A program made the translations under genes and the position numbers. From Epiperipatus broadwayi (Eukaryota; Onychophora; Udeonychophora; Euonychophora; Peripatidae), in assembly GCA_028023455.1 (NCBI GenBank), contig JAQFVV010000279.1:310001-374000 (forward strand): DNA of 64,000 bases, in the 5' to 3' direction. The notes under the pieces are model-generated. The model saw nothing but the letters and a program-made list of their open reading frames with translations. It did not search any database and was not told where the DNA came from. Below, piece by piece: positions 25,328 to 36,199 of the stretch. The number at the start of each line of letters is the position of its first letter. Position 1 is the first letter of the stretch.

Positions 25328-25338
25328 CCCCTTCCCGA
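25328..25338 (-). other. Polypurine tract
   Basis: Minus strand TCGGGAAGGGG lies directly before the LTR start TGCAATGAG. This is where plus-strand DNA synthesis of an LTR retrotransposon is primed. It lies only about 25 bp after the gag stop codon, so no pol gene lies between gag and the 3' LTR. Confidence 0.7.
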
Positions 25339-25363
25339 TAAAAAAAAATATAAAAAAAAAACT

Positions 25364-26401
25364 TTAATTACTCCTTGAAGGCTTGCCTGTAAATTCTTTT
25401 ATCCTCTTACCTTTTCCACTAGGTTCATTACTATTTTCCCACCTAATCTTAGAGTCTTCCCCATCTTCTATATCATTATACTCCATATCGACTAACATTT
25501 CTATGGCTTCCTCGATCGATAGATGTTGATTTTCTGCCAGTTTCCACTGTACTTCTGAAGGAAGGTTATACCTTATAGCTCTCACTATTTGAAATTGGTC
25601 CATTGGATAAGCTTCCAATGTTCTTAATTTTGCAGCTTGATGCTGGAAGAACTGACTGTACATTCCGTCTTTGTCAGGTTTATATTTCTCTTGCGATATT
25701 TTCATGTGTATTGCCTCTTGTTTTTCCACACCCCAGAACCCCTGTAAAATCATGTTTTGATATTCTGAGAAAGTTTTAGGTCTGTGATTTACAGTTTTCC
25801 ACCATTCTCATGTAGGACCACTTAAATAGCTCATTGCTATGATAATTTTTTCTGCTTCCTCTGATCTATGAAAGTGAAAAAAATCTTGAAAACTATTCAA
25901 ATAATCAAATTGGCTTTCTTCCCTGACTTCTTTAAACCCCTTTAAATTAATAAACTTGGATAATGCCATTCTATCAAGGCTATTTTCCTCAGGTTCATTC
26001 AGTTTCTTTTCCATTTTACTTTTCTCCATATCTATCATTGTCCACTTCTTTTGTGTGTTCACTTTTATTTGTTCTAGTTGTCCTTCCCCTTTCTTTTTTT
26101 CCTCACTATCCTTATCGGCTTCCATGTCTGTTTACTTAAATCCCTTTCTATCTCCAATCTGTCTTCTTTATTCTCTTTTAAATCATTTATCTCTTTTCTC
26201 ATGTCTTCAATCATTTTTTAAGGCCTTTTATTTCTTTCTGGTCTTTTTCTACCATACCTTTAACCTCTTTTATTTCTTTCTGGTCTTCCAAAACTATTTT
26301 TTTAGGTCATTAATGGCTCCCAGTATCTCTTCCAACTTACACCGCTCAGGGTTCTTGAATGTCACCACCGGGCTTTCTACTACACTTTTATCCTCACTCA
26401 T
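25364..26401 (-). pseudogene. Retrotransposon Gag, broken
   Basis: The frame starts at ATG 26399-26401 (MSEDKSVVESPVVTFKNPER) and runs about 345 codons. It has frameshifts near 26220 and 26125 and an in-frame TGA near 25812. The first third is Lys/Glu-rich and probably a coiled coil (KEIKEVKGMVEKDQKEIKGL). The rest resembles a retrotransposon capsid: FHRSEEAEKIIIAMSYLSGP, EWWKTV, then a helical segment ending QWKLAENQHLSIEEAIEMLV. No zinc knuckle and no protease, RT or integrase follows. Gag proteins form the particle that carries the RNA. The family (Ty3-like or other) is not settled. Confidence 0.75.
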
Positions 26402-26534
26402 TTTTATTTTGTCTTTTTTTTTTATATTCTACTATTAATTCTAAATCCTCACCCAACCAAGACACCAACTCTGATCTCATCTAAAATAAACCACCCAACC
26501 TATCTCACAACTCTTATCTCCAGCTGTTTATTAT

Positions 26535-26548
26535 TCTTATAGGCCCCA
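26535..26548 (-). other. Candidate tRNA primer binding site
   Basis: Minus strand TGGGGCCTATAAGA lies 3 nt after the LTR end ACCCAACA, the place where a tRNA 3' end (CCA) primes reverse transcription. The tRNA was not identified. Confidence 0.5.
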
Positions 26549-27099
26549 AAATGTTGGGTATGCCATTTTCTATCTATACCTCTCCTACCCCTCCATGCCA
26601 TTACTTTTTGTATCTAAAAGTTTGCAGACTAAGAATCAAAAATTTTAATTACAGCTGGAATCGTATCATATGAGGGCACCACTAGGAAAAGAACCTAGAG
26701 CCACGAAATTAGAAAAATCTTATATTCGCGGCTGTTAATTTTTATACATATGACAGATCCAGCTAACCTTCCCTTTGTAATCCATTTTTAATATGCATAT
26801 ATATGTGGCAATCATACATTTTATTATTACATAAAAGCACTAAAAGAACAACCAAGTATCTTAAATATGTTTCAAATAATAATACACTTTACTATAATTT
26901 TTACTTTTCTTTTATTCAAGACTATTAATAGAACAAATTCTTAATAATTCCCCTTCTACCTTCCTCTTTTATATAAACTTAACATGACTAACATTATCTT
27001 TTTTTTCTTTTTATATAAAATAAAAAAAAAACAAAGGTGAAGAGTTTATGTATTTTTCATTCTTGAAGAAACATGTGTTTTTACTTATATATATATAAG

Positions 27100-27190
27100 C
27101 ATCCCAGACTGGTCCGAATCTTGACTGGTACAGAGGCTAAGCGGCTTACTATTAGGAGCAAGTTATTATACTAACCCCTACCCTCTCTTT
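27100..27190 (-). repeat. tRNA-derived SINE-like segment inside the right LTR
   Basis: Partner of the segment at 21882-21973 with a few base changes. A-box-like TAGGGGTTAGTAT and B-box-like GATTCGGACC are seen on the minus strand. Confidence 0.45.
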
Positions 27191-27416
27191 CAATATTTAC
27201 TCAACCCTTAAACTTTTCATTTATGCTTTCTTAAATCATTTTTACATTGTATTTCAATAACAATTTCTGGGATTCATTCATGGGATTATTATTATTTTTA
27301 ACCTCCTCCTATTGTCTTGAATTTCATCAAAAATTATTTGAAAACCCTTCATAAAGAAAAAAAACACAAATATAAATAAATTACATATTTTAAATAAAAC
27401 TAATTGGGCAATGCAA

Positions 27417-27467
27417 ACATATATATATATTATATATATATATATATATTATTTTTTATATATTTAT

Positions 27468-27533
<66 letters not shown>
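27417..27533. repeat. (AT)n microsatellite
   Basis: A long AT run within the right LTR. The left LTR has only a short run at the same place (about 22212-22222), so it expanded after insertion. Confidence 0.95.
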
Positions 27534-27535
<2 letters not shown>

Positions 27536-28398
27536 CAAAAAAAAACCTTCTATTGACGCAATTTATAGTTCATGGCTGATTAAATACAATCTGAATTGGA
27601 TATGTTTTTAAGTTCAGCAATCTATAGTTCAATCAAAAAGCAAAGTTTATATTACCCTGATCGATCAGTGTCCATACACATTCCTTGGGATCCTTTGGGA
27701 GTTGATTCACAGTAATGAATTTTGTCCTCTGTCTAGCATCGCTTTCTCTTAGGTGGCCTTGTTCCATGAGGTGGTTTCCCGGTGCAATGAAAATCTAGGA
27801 ATCATCCAGTATCCCAGCTGGGGATGGATTTTAGTTGTTTAGCCTTCTAACATTTTATTTTTACTCTATAATAGTTCTTTTCTTTTATTAAAAAAAAAGC
27901 TAATAAACTAACAATAGATTTCTCTCTGTATTTATAGTCCTTTTTCCATTGTCCTTTTATCTGATCACGTTCCCAGCCAGTGATTGCATTTCTTTATTTT
28001 TTTTTAGTTTTTAACACCTTCCAACCAGAAGCCATTACAATAGAATTAATTACAATTTTTTTCCCCTCCCCTCCCTTTAGATTAGAAAATTTAATTAAAA
28101 TTGTTTTCCAAAAACAAAAAATATTTTATTATTATTATTTTTTTTTTAAATCACTTTAGATGTAATCTTTCAATCCAATTAAAAACACCACTAATCTACC
28201 ATTTTGCCTTTTTTTTCTGCTTTTTTTTAAAAATTCCAATAAAAAAAAACTAATAAATAATACCAAAAACCTACAATAAAAAACTAATAAATAATACCAA
28301 AAAACTTTCTATATACACAGCATTTATTTCTTATTTTATACCTAGTATATATATGTGTAGAAATGTAATTTACATACACAGAAAATATAACATGAGCT

Positions 28399-28427
28399 CA
28401 ATATATATATATATATATATATATTGA

Positions 28428-28468
<41 letters not shown>
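28399..28468. repeat. (AT)n microsatellite at the LTR edge
   Basis: Two AT runs separated by TTGACTC blur the outer boundary of the right LTR. Confidence 0.9.
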
Positions 28469-28469
<1 letters not shown>

Positions 28470-28471
<2 letters not shown>

Positions 28472-29415
28472 GGGTTTACTCAGGAAATAACAGTGTATGT
28501 ATGTTTGGCAGTCAAAAAGGTCTAAGTTTTATATAACAAGTTTAATGTTTAGAACATTTAAATATTATTTTCTTTATAACAATATGAAAATGGTTGCACT
28601 AAACCAGTCATTTAAAATGCGATAGATTTTAGATAATTTTCTGGAATTTTATTATAAATAGTACTTAGAATAAGACGGAAAATAATTTTATGTTTACTCT
28701 AATTATATAGAAAAAACAAAGTTTTACATTGTAAAATAATGTACAAAGAACAAAGATAGTTTTAATAATTCTCTACAGTTGTGTTAATGTTGAAACATAA
28801 TTGTAAATGAAAAAAATACTATTCCTGAAAGGCATGGTTTGTATAAAACTCATATCATACACTGGTTGGATTCTTTATCTTATATGATGTCTGCACAATT
28901 AAAAATGTGTTAAAGTTTAAAATTTTCATAATATATAACATAACAATAAAGTTTATGGATCTTAAGGCAATAAAAACTTAGTTGCTACATAAAGTAAATT
29001 CACCTCTGAAGAGAGGCAAAGGCAACATACTCCCTGGGTTTGCATACTGAGGCATAATAGAGTCTGAAAGAGGGGTCGGATATGGATGAACTAACCTAAA
29101 TTATATCTAGATTTAATGAGTAAACCAAAAACTAGCCTATTGGAGGTGGATATAATCATTGGTTAGTTACTTCATCACATCATTCATAGCACCCTACCTG
29201 AAGACCCTAGGACCAACCATATTTAGATGCATTTCGCCTCTTCTGGTGGAAAATCCAGTCCGATACAATATATACACAGTATATAAAACATAAAATTTAC
29301 TTGAAAATGTGAATATAGGAATTCATGCACACACTGGCACAAACACAATACACACATAAAAACTATATACAAAAACATAAAATTAGCATATGTTAATATA
29401 TATAAATAAATCAAT
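28470..29415. other. Spacer, no gene recognised
   Basis: The stretch at 28990-29250 is less AT-rich and may be an old repeat. No domain, tRNA or repeat family could be assigned. Confidence 0.4.
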
Positions 29416-29418
29416 ATA

Positions 29419-30689
29419 CACCCAGGTCTCATTTTATGCGAATTTATTTAATGCAATTTTGAAGTTATGCGATTCATGTTTCTTCTTAATATCTTTGTAT
29501 GCAGTTTTCTTTTATGCAATAAAAATTATTAGATCAGAGATTGAGCTCTTATAATCCGCTATTACTTTAAATATTATAAATTTCCCACTCATGTCATATT
29601 TAAAGTAATAGGCATTATCGGAATTCCATTTCCATCTAATAATTTCAATATTTTCAGTGCTTTATAATAGTACTGTAATAGATTTTATGTAATAAAGAAG
29701 TTCATAATTCACTTAAAATCATGATTTCCCCATTTTATATACACACATTTAATTTTACAAGACTATAATGTAAATCTGTTCAAACGTTATAGATTTTGCA
29801 TTTTAAATCACGTTCTATTTTTGCTTTTTATAAAAAGAGTACATAGTCAATTAATCATTTAGTGTTCCCAAGTTTATTTTTAAAAGGTGAGTAGTGGTAG
29901 GCACAATTATAATCTGATTTTTAATTATAATTAACAATTTAAAAATTACGTAACATGATCTGAAATTAAGGTGATGTAAAACGATGAAATTTGATTTTTA
30001 AATGGAATTAAAAATTAAAGAGAAAAATAAGAAGTTAATTTTTAAATGTTAGTTTTAATTAAATTTTGCTCAACAGTGGAGAGTCAGTGTTTTTTTATTA
30101 TTGTAAGTTTAAGTTCTTATTGTTATTGTAAACTTTTAGTTTACTCTAACGGAGAGATAAAAACACCCAAGAAAATAATTTTTTTTGTAAACAAAAATTT
30201 CAATTTTAGATCACTTAGTGAAATGGGAAGTATCAACAGTTATTGGAAAATGGTTTAGTTGCATTTCCTCTTGATTTCATATAAGGAGAAGCTACAGTAC
30301 CTCACATAACTTCACATCATGACAAATCTGATGTCTCAACTAGTGATAATGATTAAAATACCATACATGTATGAAAAAAATGTAAATTACGCATAAAAAT
30401 ATATTGTTTTGAATAAAATTAAATACTGTAGTTAATAAAAAAAGTAAAAAAGTTTGTGTTGTATCATAATTTTTTCAAATTTGAAATTTTTTATTAGTCA
30501 TATTTTATTTATTATTTTTTATGCGAATTTTAAAGTAATTTTACGTTGTTGCTTTGCTTTTATGCAATTTTTGGAAAATTACAGTACGTATTCCCCATTT
30601 TTCGATGTAAGTTAAGTCTATTTTTGTGTGATTTCTTTTGTGCATGTTTTCTGAGAAACCTATCTACCGCATAAAATGAGACCCAGGTG
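29419..30689. mobile_element. TA-flanked DNA transposon, Tigger/pogo-like ends
   Basis: The left end CACCCAGGTCTCATTTTATG and the inverse of the right end CACCTGGGTCTCATTTTATG match at 18 of 20 positions and continue to GCG. Both ends abut TA (29417-29418 and 30690-30691), the target of Tc1/mariner and pogo elements. The termini resemble the CAGGYATACCTCGTTTTAT type of Tigger elements. Subterminal TTTTATGCAAT-type motifs recur on both sides. The 1271 bp contain no recognisable transposase; a 70-codon frame at 30046-30258 shows no domain I can name. It is likely non-autonomous or internally decayed. Confidence 0.75.
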
Positions 30690-31102
30690 TATATATAAAT
30701 TGAGTAAACTACTCTTTTGGATTAAGAATAAATAGCACTCTGTTAGCAGTAATAGAATAGAGCTAATCGTCTATTTTATTACAATCTTACCTGCTTCAAC
30801 ACTAATAAAAATTCAGATTGAACTTAAAATATTAATTAGATAAAAATATAGCATTGAAAAATATGCAAAGATGGACATAAAATCTCACTATTCAAAACTT
30901 TTTTCTAGTAATAAAATAAAAATTAATGAATGCAAACATAAAATCAGCATAACTTAATATATATGTAATTAAATAGGTAAATTAGTCTTTCTTAGTTATA
31001 AATAAATAATACTGTTAATAAAAAAAAAAGAATGGATTCACCTCTTTTTTATATTTTTGATGTTTATAAACATATTCTTGTCAAAATTGATTGAATTGTC
31101 AA

Positions 31103-31195
31103 GCATTGATGGTCGAGTGGTCAGCACAGCTGCCTTACAAGCAGTTATCACAGGTTCGCTTCCCACCGATGCTATGATGCATGAAAAAAAAAATG
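31103..31195 (+). repeat. tRNA-derived SINE
   Basis: The head GCATTGATGGTCGAGTGG and B box GGTTCGCTTCC correspond to the SINE at 14384; an anticodon-arm-like hairpin CTGC-CTTACAA-GCAG is clear. It ends CCGATGCTATGATGCATG plus an A run. Short TTGAATT direct repeats flank it. Confidence 0.7.
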
Positions 31196-31199
31196 TTTG

Positions 31200-31960
31200 A
31201 ATTTCTGAGTGATTTTAAAATATCAGCCAGATGAAAATGTGACACTGATACAATATTGCTGAAAATAAGATTCTGTATCCATGCTTGTATAATTAATTAC
31301 TACCATGATTTCATATGATTGCTACATATCAAATTTATTTCAACTTTTCACCAATCTTAGCAAAAGTAGTTATAATTATAAAAATACATCTGCGGCAATC
31401 CAATTTGTTTATTGCTAACAGAGAGGTATTTATTCACATAATTATGATTACACACACATATATAATATAACGGTCATATTTAGAATTTTTGATGATGTTA
31501 AATATAAATGTTAGAACATTTAATCCAGAAAAGGTAGATATAGGTTTAAAATATTAACTTTAATTCATGCTAGGCATGTTTTCAATACATGATTTACAAT
31601 TTCTCTATTTATTTACATAAATTACATGGGATCACTTTGCTTTAAGCATCGGAAAATAAACACACAGATATATATGTTTAAAACAATATTTTATGCCCCA
31701 GAAAAGTGACGACCATCACGTAGTGTACTATTTGTAATGACAGACTAGTTAATGATGAAGAAAGTCATGATAAATGTGGTTAGACTATACAATTTTATAT
31801 TTAACGAAAGTTAACAAATTATGTAACAATAGCTTAATCGTAAAATATAATCATTAATTAATATACAATTTATTTTCTATAAAGGGATTTGAACCCAGAC
31901 TATCAAGCTCCCTTCAGTCATTCACTCTATCTAATATAATCAATACATATGACCACCCAT
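31200..31960. other. AT-rich spacer with a T-arm-like remnant
   Basis: GGGATTTGAACCCAG at 31883-31897 is the inverse of a perfect B box and could be the end of an old SINE on the minus strand. It lies next to a hammerhead-family repeat. Nothing else was seen. Confidence 0.4.
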
Positions 31961-31970
31961 ATGTGAAAAA

Positions 31971-32037
31971 GATAAATGATCTCCAATATATGTATTTTGT
32001 GCTGGAGCAGCACTCATAAGTTGGTCTGGATCATCAC
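31971..32037 (-). ncRNA. Hammerhead ribozyme motif, degenerate
   Basis: Minus strand: core CUUAUGA (G5 changed to U), stem II GUGCU-GCUCC-AGCAC intact, AAAA in place of GAAA, stem III AUA-CA-UAU. Stem I UUGG/CCAA is kept. Likely inactive. The flanks (GATAAATGATCTCC, CATATGTGAAAAAG) are shared with other family members. Confidence 0.55.
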
Positions 32038-32324
32038 CTGCTAACAACATTATTTTATCTTTACACTTTATTGACTTCTATATGCAAGGAGAATGAGAAT
32101 TATTACACATAAATATCCAAGGTTTTCCTATTACATTATTTTAATCTCCATTTACAGTAGGAATAATATATTTACAGATGGTAAAGTTCATTTATTTTAT
32201 ATCAAACCCCAACTTCAATAAACTTCAAACACAATTTTACACATCTATAAACCCATAAATACAAAACTTTTTGACTCATATATTTCCTAGTATTAGCACA
32301 TACATATATTATATATGGGATAGA

Positions 32325-32530
32325 CATCAACACTATCTTTATACAATAATTATAAGAAATTGTCTTCTTCGAATTTTAATCCTAATTCAGTAAAATGTAA
32401 CCATTATCTTTATACAACAATAACTGTAAAGAATGGCCTTTTGGTTCTATTCCAATTCCATAAAGCATCCTTCGATAACATTAACTATAGAGGTGCCTTT
32501 TAGATCCTAACCCTAATTCAATATAACTAC
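32325..32530. repeat. Diverged tandem repeat, period about 65-75 bp
   Basis: Three units share TATCTTTATACAA, a run with AATTGTCTTCTTCG/AATGGCCTTTTGG/AGGTGCCTTTTAG, and CCTAATTCA/CCAATTCCA. The units are strongly diverged. Confidence 0.4.
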
Positions 32531-33214
32531 AACTTATACAGATATGATTCATTTTCAATACTGATCCCTAATTTATTAAAACTAAAAAGAAATATATTCT
32601 TCCATATGGATGTGAATATAGATAACTATCTAACAGTGAACAAAAAACTGCACACACAAACACCCACACACACATATATATATATATAATATAAATTCAT
32701 CTACATGAACAATAAGTACATCAGTAAATTATGATTATTTAAGACTTGTACAATTCGTACATGCGTCTTGCACTTAACCTTTTGTCATTATTTCTAATTT
32801 TTCTTTTAAATAATAATTTGTATAAAGTTACTTTCAATATATTTAACAGATATAAAATTGTTGTTAGAACGTATTCACATATGTAATAATAATGGAACCC
32901 CATCCCCCACTGTTTTAAATAGAACTAACTTGTTATACATAATATCTGGATTGCAAAGTTAAATATAAATTTAAAACAATAAAGATCAAACAGTCTATTA
33001 AATATAAAACTCACAAAAAAACACGTCACTTATTTCTTCTTACTGATAAATATTACAGAGTTCGTATGGAATTATAATATATTATATCAAACTTAAAAAA
33101 AAAAAAACATGGCAGATTTAAATACAGGTTAAAACAATAGATTTCATCCAGATATTTAAAAAAGTTTTTTAAAAAAAAAAAAAACAATAAATAAGTTGTT
33201 ATTATGCATACGAT

Positions 33215-34235
33215 TTATAAAGTATAAGAATGCATTTGATTTTATAAAAATGTTTAGAGCAATAAAAGTGTAAATCATCAAGATATAAACACAAGATATC
33301 ACATTCTGAAGGATATTGATTAAAATGCAATGGTTATATTACATGGTAGTACTAAAATGAATAACATATGAGAATTTATCTTCAAAACATTTTATAGCAG
33401 TTTTACAAAAAAAATATTTTCTAGATTAAAATGAAAGGCTGAGAAAATAAATTAAAAGGCATCTATTTAAGAATTTATATTTGGTGGATGATGTTATTTT
33501 TACAAATAATGCTTCAGTGCTTCAGAAAATGTTGCAATAAATATTAGATGAAGGTAAGAAGCAGAACAAAAGATAAATGCTAAAAAAATAACTCATGTTT
33601 CATGAATATTCTTAGAAGAAGAAAATAAAGATTGATATTAGTGAATAAAAGTAGCTAACAATTACAACTAATATATATATATATATATATATAAATACAA
33701 TGGATTAAGCTAATCATAGAATTAAACTTTAAGAGTAATTGCTTAGAAATAACTTAGTAATAAAAATATGATTATGTGTTTGAAAAAAAAAAGGTTTTTG
33801 ATACATATGTTTTACAGTTTTTACTAATAGATCTGAAGCTTAAGCGCTTAACAGTAGATGCATACAGAAACCTCAGCTCACTTATCAAAGTGTAAAAAGA
33901 TGTATGTTAGGAATAATCTGAAGGAATTGAAAATGAAATACATGGGCAAGAGAGCAAACAAGTAGTCCTATTTGAAAAAATTAAAGATATGGAAATAAAG
34001 TTAGATTGAAACCTATTTTTAAGAAATGATCATGGACAAGCTGTTAGAATTTCAAATTCAATAGCAAAAAAATTTTCTTTACTATCTAGAAAGAGAATAC
34101 ATCTAGTATGAATGGATTAAAAAAATGAAGTTTTCTGGTGTTGTATAAAAACGAGCAGTAATTCATCAGATAATTTTTATTGAACAGGGTAAACCTTTAT
34201 TTGGTAGAGGATTGATATCCGTTCCAATTAATAAT
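33215..34235 (+). pseudogene. Highly decayed RTE-like LINE, RT to 3' end
   Basis: Short stretches follow the order of the LINE at 128-1886: a motif A remnant (NAFDFI) near 33225, ATCAAGATATAAACACAAGA matching the DHQGIDP region, GGATGATGTTATTTTTAC at motif C near 33490, and a 3' end with AATGATGATTAATGATTA at about 34228. Stops are everywhere, so this is an old fossil. Confidence 0.6.
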
Positions 34236-34239
34236 GATG

Positions 34240-36070
34240 ATTAATGATTATGTTATTATAATCCATACGTGATTTCTAAATAGCCACTTAACCCTCTCAT
34301 GGCTACTTTTACGTATATAATCTTTGGCTTCTTAAATTATCAATGAACTAAGCATCAATAACACACACAAAAAATGAAACTTTTATATTAAGAATAATAA
34401 CAAAAATTGTTGCTCCTATAAAAGTTTCACATTTCCATATTATTAATTGTTGATTCAATTACCATTTAAAAATTTATAGTATCAAAAAGTGGTCATTTTT
34501 ATCTCATGAATGAATTGACCCGTATCGGAGAGAGAATGAGCATTGCTTACAAATTTGTTAAAATTATTTTTAGCAATATATCTTGTGAATTATAATAACT
34601 TATATAAAAATGGTCCATTAATATGTTTATAGCCTAGTATATTTGTAGAATTATATTCTAATTTTTGGATGAAGTTTTAGTTGGAGAAAATGAAAGTATT
34701 CTAGTTGAGCTTATTCCATTACTATGATTTACCGATGTCACTTGACATATAAATATATATTGATAATACAATTATATGTTTGTTATAGATAATTTAGTTT
34801 AATATTCTACTGACTAATTCAAAAGATATGGGCTGCTATATCAGCTTCAGCTGTAGTAAACAATCTTAGTTTTAATCACTGAGTAGTTGTGTGGAGTGAT
34901 TTAGATGCTAGAACGGTCATCTGTAAATATATTAGCATATATTTTATTAGCTATTACGTATAAGAAACAAAGTTTTAATTAAATAGTTAAAGGATAAAAA
35001 AGTTTTCTCATTATTAAAAAATATAATTAATTATATTAGATTTAAATAACGAACTACATTATTAAATATGCGAAATCAAAAATAAACAAAAATTGAATTC
35101 GTTTTTGTATTCACTTTCTTTTGTACTTAACTTTCATTTTTATTTTCAATATATATTCTAAACTTTTTTCTACATATTGTAAAAAATTAATATTTTATCA
35201 AATAGAATTTTAAAAGAAACATAATTTAGGACTGAATAAATTTTTAATGCTGTGTGAAAAAAAGAGAGGATAATCAAATATAAAATATTATTTATACAAG
35301 ATAATATTTTGATTTTGTCTTTCAATATTTTGTAAAGATGCACAATAATTTAATTTTCATTCTTATTTTTTGCGTGTTTTTTTTTTTTATACTATTCTGT
35401 CCTATATTGTAATTAATAAATATGATTTATTTACTTATTTAAGATTTAAAATGTTTTTTATACCTGCAATAGCTAACAATAAATTAATCAAAAATAAATT
35501 CAGTTTTCTCACTGTCATTATTTAAATTTTGTTTTGTAATTTTATTAAGTAAATTATTTTGCAATAAACAGAAACAAACCGATTCTCCACATATCATTTT
35601 AAACATTTTTATTATGATTAAAAAAAAAAAACAGCTTGGATTAATTTGTAAGATTAAAAAATAATATAAGATCGAGGTAATAATAAGAAACGTTATTTGT
35701 GTCAAAAGTAAAAAATAAAATTGTGAAAAAAAATATATATATATATTAGTTCACTTCTAATTTTTTTTTTTTTCTGAATTATTTTACTTTCTGATATGCT
35801 GTATTATTAATCTTGTTTTTATCGAATTATTTGAAAGTATCCTTATTTTTTAAATTAAATTTAAATGGGCAGATTAAGGTCCTATATGTGAGGTGTCAGA
35901 ATGACTTAAAATCAGTATGGTATGACAATAATATTGGCATCAACAAGGGATTAGAGTGTTCCATCATTAATGAAATGAATGGCTGAAGAGTTGGAGAGTG
36001 GAGAAGATTGAATCTTGTACAATAAAGTTTAAAGATTTGCTATCTTAATATAAACTGATTCTGTATATGT
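34240..36070. other. AT-rich spacer, no gene seen
   Basis: No coding sequence was recognised. The end (about 35960-36070) belongs to the hammerhead repeat family: GAGTTGGAGAGTGGAGAAGA and AATAAAGTTTAAAGAT recur near 13100. Confidence 0.45.
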
Positions 36071-36078
36071 GTCAGAAA

Positions 36079-36144
36079 TGATGATATAGACCATCTGATG
36101 AGTGCTGGTTCAGCACAAAATCCATATATTGGAAATCATTTATG
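36079..36144 (+). ncRNA. Hammerhead ribozyme motif, one core change
   Basis: Core CTGATGA at 36095-36101 and stem II GTGCT-GGTTC-AGCAC are perfect, but the GAAA box reads AAAA (G12 to A), which should abolish cleavage. Downstream CATATTGG-type stem and CACATATACAT match other copies. Confidence 0.6.
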
Positions 36145-36199
36145 TTTTTCACATATACATAGGCATATGTATCAGTTGTTTAAAATGGAATGGATAGCT

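Larger units (their letters stand above)
26552..28437 (-). mobile_element. Right (5') LTR of the gag-only LTR retrotransposon
   Basis: It aligns with the left LTR over its full length with small differences, beginning on the plus strand TGTTGGGTATG and ending near GACTCA at about 28437. The match to TG...CA ends supports an LTR. The length of about 1.9 kb is large, partly from (AT)n growth at 27417-27533 and 28399-28437. Sequence differences between the two LTRs imply the insertion is not recent. Confidence 0.8.
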
